Assembly (NCBI GenBank): GCA_027364495.1
Contig: DAHXPE010000142.1
Coordinates: forward strand, 1-10,791
Direction of reading: 5' to 3'
Source: Candidatus Heimdallarchaeota archaeon
Lineage (GTDB): Archaea > Asgardarchaeota > Heimdallarchaeia > Hodarchaeales > LC-3
DNA length: 10,791 nucleotides
Every line of letters starts with the position of its first letter. Position 1 is the first letter of the stretch. Of the stretch, positions 6,403 to 10,791 are shown piece by piece. Below the pieces are notes generated by a model. It was not told where the DNA came from. It saw only the letters and a program-made list of their open reading frames with translations, and did not search any database. The translations under genes and the position numbers were made by a program.

Positions 6403-7071
6403 TTAAAAAGCTCCTATCAGGTTACTTGCCTCTCCCTGACTGATCATACTTCTTCCAAGGAGATTGTGAAAGATTTCTTCAGTTACTTGTACTTTCTCTT
6501 TTCGTAAAAATCTTGTAGCATACTGGTCAAAACTTTGTTCTAATTCTTTGCGTAATCCATTTCCAGCAGGCTCATATTCAGGTAGTCTTGTATCCGGTGT
6601 AAGGTTTTTAAAAGCCTGATAGCACATGAGGGCAACAGCATGTGATAAATTTAATGATGGATTCTTGGGATCTGTTGGAATACTTACTATTAAGTCACAT
6701 TCCAGTAATTGTTCGTTTGATAGCCCATATTTCTCTGAGCCAAATACTATTGCTGGATTAGCTCCTAATTCGTTCCATTTGATAAATTCAGGATCATAGA
6801 CCATTCTACTGGTTGATGTTTCTGAAAATCGTCTCGTGGTCGCTATTGAGAAACTTGTTTGCTTCAGAGCCTCTTCAAGAGTAGAACAAAATATTGCATT
6901 AGCAATAAATTCTCGAGCATGTTTTGCTGTTTTTTGAAAAGCCAAACTACTTATATCAACCTGATTATCTACAATAAGTAGGTTTGGGGATCCGAAATTT
7001 TCGAGGAGTCTACAAATTGATCCTAAATTTTGCGGTTTGGCAGGTGAAACCAATATAATACTATAATTCAA
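6403..7071 (-). CDS. trmJ: TrmJ-like tRNA ribose 2'-O-methyltransferase (SPOUT)
   Basis: 222 residues of the SpoU/TrmH (SPOUT) class, which uses S-adenosylmethionine to methylate ribose 2'-OH in RNA. Motif 1 is N15-L-G17-S-I-C-R21-L-L-E-N-F-G27. Motif 2 is VFGSEKYGLS (109-118). Motif 3 is IPTDPKNPSLNLSHAVAL (131-148) with N141 and S143. These form the knotted cofactor site. R21 and N141 are the usual catalytic-region residues. The tail (RKELEQSFDQYATRF, then FHNLLGRSMISQGEASNLIGAF) matches TrmJ, which modifies position 32 of tRNA, better than other SpoU proteins. The start is TTG at 7071: an in-frame TAG lies four codons upstream and no ATG lies between, while the protein must begin here for its first strand. 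GAGATC upstream is a weak Shine-Dalgarno match. The C-terminus appears truncated by a TAA. pyrH is divergent. Confidence 0.9.
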   Translation of the reverse strand: MNYSIILVSPAKPQNLGSICRLLENFGSPNLLIVDNQVDISSLAFQKTAKHAREFIANAIFCSTLEEALKQTSFSIATTRRFSETSTSRMVYDPEFIKWNELGANPAIVFGSEKYGLSNEQLLECDLIVSIPTDPKNPSLNLSHAVALMCYQAFKNLTPDTRLPEYEPAGNGLRKELEQSFDQYATRFLRKEKVQVTEEIFHNLLGRSMISQGEASNLIGAF

Positions 7072-7167
7072 TTTTTTAGATCTCTATGATAATTTTCAAA
7101 TCTAATTAAGGTATTTTTGATTTGAGCTTTTAACAAAACTTGCATTAATTTTCAACGAGTGTTTTAA

Positions 7168-7209
7168 TTCCAAATTTGGAAACTAAATTAAGAGGCTTTT
7201 TCTACCTCT
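7168..7209. promoter_or_regulatory. Palindrome and hairpin between trmJ and pyrH
   Basis: TTCCAAATTTGGAA at 7168-7181 is a perfect 14-bp palindrome. It lies 50 bp before the pyrH ATG and 97 bp from the trmJ start, the position expected of an operator serving one or both divergent genes. Ten bases further, AGAGG (7191-7195) and CCTCT (7205-7209) can pair around a 9-nt loop in the pyrH leader. No obvious TATA box could be chosen. Short palindromes arise by chance in AT-rich DNA, so function is only suggested. Confidence 0.3.
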
Positions 7210-7230
7210 CACAACTTGATTGGTATTTCC

Positions 7231-7935
7231 ATGAGCAACGAAGGTAAAATTATTCCTATTTCACTTGGAGGATCAATAATAAATCCCGGTTCAATTGACA
7301 GAGATTTTTTGCAGGCATTTCGTGAACTTGTTATTCGACATCTTGAGAAAACAGCTGATAAGTTCATAATTATTTGTGGTGGTGGGAAAGTAGCCCGTGA
7401 TTATATTTCTGCTAGTCCTGAAGGTATGGCACCAGGCCAGAAGGATTTGACCGGAATCATGACAACCTGGGTTAATGCTCAATTGATCGCTTCGTGGTTT
7501 CAGGGATATACACCTACTAAACCTTCACAGGATTTCTATAATTTTGTTAATCAGATAGATTCTTATCGAGTTCTTGTTGCAGGAGGGTTTTTACCGGGTA
7601 TCAAAACTGATGAGGATGCAGCCCTTTGTGCCGACTATTTCAAAAGCCCTTATTTAATTAATGTTACAAACGTTGATGGAGTATATAATGAAGACCCAAG
7701 AAAGAACCCCCATGCTAAACGATTTAATCATTTATCCTATAAAGAATTTATAAATTTAATACAAAACGAAGACGTAGGACCAGGTGCTTCAGCTCCTTAC
7801 ACCTTAATAGCGACTAAAATAGCTGAACGATCAAATTGTCGCCTTTTAATTGTTAAAAAAGATATTTCTGCTATTAAACAAGCTATTGAAGGGATCAATG
7901 TAGGAACAGAAATTTCCAACTCTAGCACAAAATAA
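7231..7935 (+). CDS. pyrH: UMP kinase, archaeal type
   Basis: 234 residues of the amino acid kinase fold. UMP kinase phosphorylates UMP to UDP with ATP in pyrimidine nucleotide synthesis in the cytoplasm. The N-terminal strand and nucleotide loop are IPISLGGSI (8-16), followed by IICGGGKVARDYI (47-59). The mid region has MTTWVNAQLI (77-86), the counterpart of the family's R/W-x-N-A segment, then VAGGFLPGIKTDEDAAL (116-132) at the UMP site and LINVTNVDGVYNEDPRKNP (142-160), the family signature for ATP binding. The tail includes GPGASAPYTLIATKIAERS (183-201). These motifs and length match the archaeal subfamily rather than the bacterial hexameric one. A TTG at 7216 would add five residues (LIGIS), but ATG at 7231 is preferred because the strand begins soon after. 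It is divergent from trmJ and convergent with the membrane gene at 8097-8588. Confidence 0.92.
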   Translation: MSNEGKIIPISLGGSIINPGSIDRDFLQAFRELVIRHLEKTADKFIIICGGGKVARDYISASPEGMAPGQKDLTGIMTTWVNAQLIASWFQGYTPTKPSQDFYNFVNQIDSYRVLVAGGFLPGIKTDEDAALCADYFKSPYLINVTNVDGVYNEDPRKNPHAKRFNHLSYKEFINLIQNEDVGPGASAPYTLIATKIAERSNCRLLIVKKDISAIKQAIEGINVGTEISNSSTK

Positions 7936-7939
7936 TTTT

Positions 7940-7965
7940 GAAAAAAAGCAGTTTTCATTTTCTTT
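7940..7965 (+). terminator. Weak hairpin and T-rich tract after pyrH
   Basis: GAAAA (7940-7944) can pair with TTTTC (7952-7956), and the second arm runs into a T-rich stretch to 7965. It lies 5 bp after the pyrH stop codon. The stem is weak, but the T-rich tract alone would be a reasonable archaeal terminator. Confidence 0.35.
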
Positions 7966-7995
7966 ACAATTTATGAGTATTTTCGTTATCCTATA

Positions 7996-8079
7996 ATCCC
8001 TCTTTTTAACTCTATGAAAGGGATCTCTTCCTGTAGAGTGAGAAAATATGAATACAATACTATTCACGTACTATTCATA
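7996..8079. repeat. Overlapping inverted and direct repeats in convergent spacer
   Basis: Three sets of repeats are packed into 84 bp. ATCCCT (7996-8001) pairs with AGGGAT (8019-8024). ACTCTA (8009-8014) pairs with TAGAGT (8034-8039), enclosing GGGA/TTCC. These two stems overlap and so exclude each other. TATGAATA (8047-8054) pairs with TATTCATA (8072-8079). Within it ACTATTCA is repeated directly at 8059-8066 and 8070-8077, 11 bp apart, one helical turn. The segment sits between the 3' ends of pyrH and the membrane-protein gene, so it may act as a two-way terminator, a structured RNA, or a protein-binding site. Confidence 0.4.
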
Positions 8080-8096
8080 GGTATAGAGAAAGCGGA

Positions 8097-8588
8097 TCAT
8101 TCATTAATGATAAATGCAATAAAATTAATATAATATGAAAAAACTGAAAAATTATTTGATCTGGAATTAAAAAAATCCTTTAATTGGTCAAAAGATTGAG
8201 TATTTGGAAAGACACACGTAAATTGTTGATTTGTGGAATTGATAAATATTCCCAAAGCCAATTTAAGAGATGAAAAGTTTGCAAGATCACTTGTGGTTAT
8301 ATTAAAGAATTGCCTTTGCACTACACGTAAATCATTGGCTGGGACTTTTGAAAAAATAAAAGATTGTTTTTGAACAGTAGTCACTGTACTCGGCACCGAA
8401 TTAAAAAGTAAAAGCCCTATAATTATAGCTCCTAAAGAACCAATTATCAGTACTCCAATGACCAATAGACCAATCAAGATATTTTTACCAAAGGAATTCA
8501 TATTCAAGTCTTCCCATAAGCATTTTATTAATTGGTTACATCTTCTTTTAAAGACAGAGAAAGAGGTAGCAATATTAGCTAGACTCAT
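8097..8588 (-). CDS. Single-pass membrane protein, unknown function, 163 aa
   Basis: I recognise no family. Residues 34-63 form one strongly hydrophobic helix (ILIGLLVIGVLIIGSLGAII), preceded by a basic N-terminal part (FKRRCNQLIKC) that would stay inside. About 100 residues follow on the outside, rich in Asn, Ser, Phe and Thr, with N-x-S/T sites at N96, N104, N116 and N145, as in archaeal glycosylated surface proteins. The external part (DLANFSSLKLALGIF, then QFTCVFPNTQSFDQLKDFF) faintly resembles the DL-N...AL...F.GV-PT-DV segment of the RDD protein. The ATG at 8588 gives 163 residues; an in-frame ATG at 8501 (MNSFGKN) would give 134 and places the helix near the start, with GGGAAGA upstream. 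Either start is possible. It ends in TGA and converges on pyrH. Confidence 0.68.
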   Translation of the reverse strand: MSLANIATSFSVFKRRCNQLIKCLWEDLNMNSFGKNILIGLLVIGVLIIGSLGAIIIGLLLFNSVPSTVTTVQKQSFIFSKVPANDLRVVQRQFFNITTSDLANFSSLKLALGIFINSTNQQFTCVFPNTQSFDQLKDFFNSRSNNFSVFSYYINFIAFIINE

Positions 8589-8820
8589 CTATATTTTTTC
8601 CTTTTGTTAGTTCATATACTCGATTTGTCACTACTAGAAAAAAAATATATTTGTTAGCCTAATTCAAAATAAAACTAGCTGAGATTTACGGTTCATAATA
8701 CTCATTAGAGAAATCATTCTCATCTTATAACAGCCATCAGAATCTTAATGATTAGGTAATTTTTGAATAAGACAAGGAAAACACTCAAAAGTTCTAATAA
8801 AGTAAAAAAGTTAGATTAAA

Positions 8821-8870
8821 CCGAGTTTCGTGAGAAAACTATAAAACTTGGATGAGGTGAATATTTTTTT
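8821..8870 (+). promoter_or_regulatory. Competing hairpins and T7 tract ahead of glyA
   Basis: CCGAGTTT (8821-8828) pairs with AAACTTGG (8844-8851) over eight pairs, one of them G-U. The same AGTTTC can instead close a small hairpin with GAAAACT around a GTGA loop (8824-8840), so the two folds exclude each other. Thirteen bases on is a T7 run (8864-8870), with GAGGTGA, a strong anti-16S match, at 8854-8860 but no start codon at the right distance. If transcribed from further upstream this resembles an attenuator; no known riboswitch core is recognisable. Confidence 0.3.
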
Positions 8871-8872
8871 AA

Positions 8873-8880
8873 TTTATACA
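8873..8880 (+). promoter_or_regulatory. TATA-like box of glyA
   Basis: TTTATACA about 53-60 bp before the glyA ATG, following a T/A run. A start about 25 bp on would leave a leader near 28 nt containing GGAG at 8919-8922, ten bases from the ATG. Confidence 0.4.
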
Positions 8881-8932
8881 AAAAATAGAATAGTAGCTTA
8901 CATCATTTGATTATAATCGGAGAATAACTGTA

Positions 8933-10195
8933 ATGTCAATGAAACATTTAAAAGATGTCGACCCAGACGTCTATAACGCAGCAATGCAAGAACTAGAACG
9001 AGGAAGAAATGGCTTAGAAATGATTGCCTCTGAAAATTATGTTTCAAGGGCTATTTTACAAACAGTAGGGACTGTGCTCACAAATAAATATAGTGAAGGG
9101 TATCCAGATAAGCGTTACTATGGTGGTAATGAAGTAATTGATGTGGTTGAAAAATTAGCCATAGATAGAGCTAAAAAACTCTTCAGAGTGAATTTTGTCA
9201 ACGTTCAACCACATTCAGGAAGTCAGAGTAATATGGGTGTCTATTTTGCATTGATGAATCCGGGAGATCCAATGCTGTCAATGAGTCTGGATAACGGAGG
9301 ACATCTATCGCATGGGTCACCAGTAAACTTTTCAGGAAAGTTGTACAAAATACACCCCTATTTTGTAAATGAAAAAACTCATTACATAGATATGGATGCA
9401 TTACACAAGAAAGCGAAGGAAGTAAAACCAAAAATAATACTGGCAGGCTTTTCATCTTATCCAAGAGATCTAGATTTTAAACATTTTAAAGAAATAGCAG
9501 ATAACACAGGAGCAGTGCTCATGGCAGATATAGCACACATAGCAGGGATGGTTGCAACAAAACAGGTGTCAGTAGACCCAGCTCCATACTGTGATGTCAT
9601 AACAACAACAACACACAAGACATTAAGAGGTCCACGAGGTGCAATCATTATGTCGAAAGACCAGGAAGTCGCTACAAAGATAGATAAGGCAGTTTTTCCA
9701 GGTATGCAGGGTGGCCCACTAGATCACGTCATTGCGGCAAAAGCAGTATGTTTCAAGGAAGCACTAACGCCGGAATATTCAGCTTACATTACTCAGGTTA
9801 AGAAGAATGCTAAGGCTCTTGCTAATAGTTTAATGAAAAATGGTGCTAATGTCATTACTAATGGCACTGATAACCATCTTGTTCTTATGGATATTAGTCC
9901 CTTTGATATGGGTGGTAAAAAAGCCGAACACACTCTTGATGATGTCCATATTTTCACTAACAAGAATGTTATACCGTATGATAAAAGAAAGCCCTTTGAT
10001 CCCAGCGGTATTCGCTTAGGCTCTCCTGCTTTGACAACCCGTGGTTTGAAGGAGTCTGATTTTACTGCTATTGGTGAATTTATTGTCAAAGCTTTAAAAT
10101 CTGCTGATGATCCCTCTGCTCTTACAAGGATTAAAGAAGATGTTTTAGCTCTTTGTAAGAGATATCCTTTATATCCTGATCTTCAAATATTATAA
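8933..10195 (+). CDS. glyA: Serine hydroxymethyltransferase
   Basis: 420 residues, full length. This cytoplasmic pyridoxal-phosphate enzyme interconverts serine and glycine, passing a one-carbon unit to a folate or tetrahydromethanopterin carrier. Landmarks in order: LEMIASENYVS (28-38), YSEGYPDKRYYGG (53-65), VQPHSGSQSN (91-100), LDNGGHLSHG (119-128), D199 and H202 at the cofactor ring, and TTTTHKTLRGPRG (224-236), where K229 forms the Schiff base. The C-terminal DPSGIRLGSPALTTRG (356-371) supplies R361 for the substrate carboxylate. The sequence resembles the common bacterial type. GGAG ten bases upstream supports the ATG at 8933. Codon choice switches sharply near residue 284: Ala, Thr and Ile codons end mainly in A before it and in T after it, suggesting a mosaic gene. 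A hairpin terminator follows. No folate-pathway gene is adjacent. Confidence 0.97.
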   Translation: MSMKHLKDVDPDVYNAAMQELERGRNGLEMIASENYVSRAILQTVGTVLTNKYSEGYPDKRYYGGNEVIDVVEKLAIDRAKKLFRVNFVNVQPHSGSQSNMGVYFALMNPGDPMLSMSLDNGGHLSHGSPVNFSGKLYKIHPYFVNEKTHYIDMDALHKKAKEVKPKIILAGFSSYPRDLDFKHFKEIADNTGAVLMADIAHIAGMVATKQVSVDPAPYCDVITTTTHKTLRGPRGAIIMSKDQEVATKIDKAVFPGMQGGPLDHVIAAKAVCFKEALTPEYSAYITQVKKNAKALANSLMKNGANVITNGTDNHLVLMDISPFDMGGKKAEHTLDDVHIFTNKNVIPYDKRKPFDPSGIRLGSPALTTRGLKESDFTAIGEFIVKALKSADDPSALTRIKEDVLALCKRYPLYPDLQIL

Positions 10196-10199
10196 TTAA

Positions 10200-10223
10200 A
10201 TGGTTATTACCATAATTTTTCTT
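10200..10223 (+). terminator. Hairpin terminator of glyA
   Basis: ATGGT (10200-10204) and ACCAT (10209-10213) form a 5-bp stem with a TATT loop, followed by a T-rich run from 10216. It begins 5 bp after the glyA stop codon. It has the form of an intrinsic terminator, though the stem is short. Confidence 0.5.
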
Positions 10224-10244
10224 CCACTTTGATTTTATTTTAAT

Positions 10245-10523
10245 TTATAAAATTTTAATAGTTTTAATGGGGGCATATTCACCTCTTTTGGTTCTGGTAA
10301 TTGTGACTAAATTGAAAGGTGATCGACCGAATGGAGTGAAATATCTTAGAAAATTTGTCTTGGATAAAAAAATACCCTCTTTTATTAGTATACTTAATGC
10401 TTTACTGACTGTTATTTCTTCATTTTGTATTTCTATGTTTGATTTTAAAACATAATAAATCCTTAGTTTTATCGTCCATCCATCTTTGAGGGCTGATCTG
10501 ATATCCAATTCTGTTAGAGACAC
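10245..10523 (-). CDS. Hypothetical protein, possibly part of a broken gene
   Basis: 92 residues from GTG at 10523 to TAA at 10245-10247. I recognise no family. The middle (LDIRSALKDGWTIKLRIYYVLK) looks like genuine folded-protein sequence; residues 48-92 are basic with FLRYFTPFGRSPFNLV. The same frame stays open upstream for 44 more codons to 10655, a polar stretch containing QNQNSSEFSKNQSNND, yet without any ATG, GTG or TTG. That open stretch begins at almost the same point where the neighbouring membrane-protein frame stops (10652), one base out of frame, so the two may be one gene split by a frameshift. No Shine-Dalgarno site precedes the GTG. A 62-codon frame on the other strand overlaps it but looks less protein-like. 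Confidence 0.42.
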   Translation of the reverse strand: MSLTELDIRSALKDGWTIKLRIYYVLKSNIEIQNEEITVSKALSILIKEGIFLSKTNFLRYFTPFGRSPFNLVTITRTKRGEYAPIKTIKIL

Positions 10524-10651
10524 TTTTGGTTTAATAATTTTTAAAGCATTTTGAACTTGTCTACTTTTTAGATCGTTATTACTCTGATTTTTTGAAAATT
10601 CACTTGAATTTTGATTTTGTAAAAAATAATGTTTAATTTTTCCTACTGAAC

Positions 10652-10791
10652 CTAATTATTTGCAACTGATGTTATTAACTCTATAGATTTACCGTTTTGG
10701 GTTAAAAATGCAAAAAAGAATCCATTAATTAGAATTACGCAAAAGAATAAGAATTTTGTATAAGATAATGCTTTTTGATTTATTTTTTTTT
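10652..10791 (-). CDS. Membrane protein, C-terminal fragment
   Basis: The minus-strand frame enters from the right edge and ends in TAG at 10652-10654, giving about 45 residues of a gene whose start lies outside the window. It contains one hydrophobic segment (FLFFCVILINGFFFAFLT) followed by QNGKSIELITSVANN. It is consistent with the end of a membrane protein, but too short to assign a family. The adjacent downstream frame (to 10245) may be its continuation after a frameshift. Confidence 0.5.
   Translation of the reverse strand, partial: KKINQKALSYTKFLFFCVILINGFFFAFLTQNGKSIELITSVANN

Larger units (their letters stand above)
8589..8932. other. 344-bp spacer between divergent genes
   Basis: No convincing gene is found. 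On the minus strand only a 19-codon frame with four Met (about 8665-8725) appears, too weak to call. The spacer holds the upstream region of the membrane-protein gene (TATA-like AAAATATAG directly before its ATG) and the structured upstream region and promoter of glyA. Confidence 0.5.

Noticed and set aside
7846..8067. 73-codon minus-strand frame over the end of pyrH and the following spacer
   Set aside because: It overlaps the conserved pyrH C-terminus and the repeat-rich spacer; the translation shows no domain-like features.
9198..10089. Three minus-strand frames of 63-98 codons within glyA
   Set aside because: They are shadows of the conserved plus-strand enzyme; their Leu/Ser-rich translations have no recognisable motif.
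10267..10455. 62-codon plus-strand frame (MGAYSPLL...)
   Set aside because: It overlaps the minus-strand frame, which is longer and continues open further upstream; neither is certain, but the minus frame has better protein character.
1..10791. CRISPR array, insertion sequence, integrase or defence operon
   Set aside because: No regularly spaced repeats, transposase motifs, attachment-site duplication at the tRNA, or recognisable defence genes are present.

Overview
The window looks like chromosomal DNA of a strongly AT-rich archaeon. The evidence is an archaeal-type UMP kinase, a TrmJ-like tRNA methyltransferase, a tRNA-Ala gene without an encoded CCA end, TATA-like boxes about 50 bp ahead of several start codons, T-tract ends, sparse Shine-Dalgarno sites and Lrp-type regulators. 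The small zinc-ribbon proteins and the regulator with two Lrp-like modules would fit an Asgard-type or similar mesophilic archaeon, but that placement is a guess. I see no CRISPR array, insertion sequence, integrase or rRNA.

Layout. 1-165 is the end of an Lrp/AsnC-like regulator (+). It faces a 55-residue zinc-ribbon protein (207-374, -). 497-1798 (-) is a membrane protein with an exoplasmic beta-type domain joined to a C-terminal RDD domain. 2025-2993 (-) is a regulator with two HTH/RAM-like units in tandem. tRNA-Ala(UGC) lies at 3325-3396 (-). 3670-4947 (+) is an unrecognised coiled-coil protein whose stop codon is 2 bp from that of a zinc-ribbon coiled-coil protein (4950-5852, -). A 484-bp gap follows, holding a possible lost tail of trmJ and a start-less membrane-helix reading frame. 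trmJ (6403-7071, -) and pyrH (7231-7935, +) diverge around a perfect palindrome. A repeat-rich convergent spacer leads to a one-helix membrane protein (8097-8588, -). glyA (8933-10195, +) follows a structured upstream region and is followed by a hairpin/T-tract terminator. The right edge carries a weak ORF (10245-10523, -) and the C-terminus of a membrane protein (10652-10791, -), which may be one broken gene.

The genes do not form one operon: strands alternate, and four convergent pairs are visible. The identified functions are housekeeping (alanine tRNA, tRNA ribose methylation, UMP to UDP, serine/glycine one-carbon metabolism) mixed with regulators and membrane or coiled-coil proteins of unknown role. 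I do not see a clear new multi-gene system. The observations most worth checking are the abrupt codon-usage switch inside glyA, the in-frame stop that appears to cut off the last helix of TrmJ, the ectodomain-RDD fusion, and the double-Lrp regulator.
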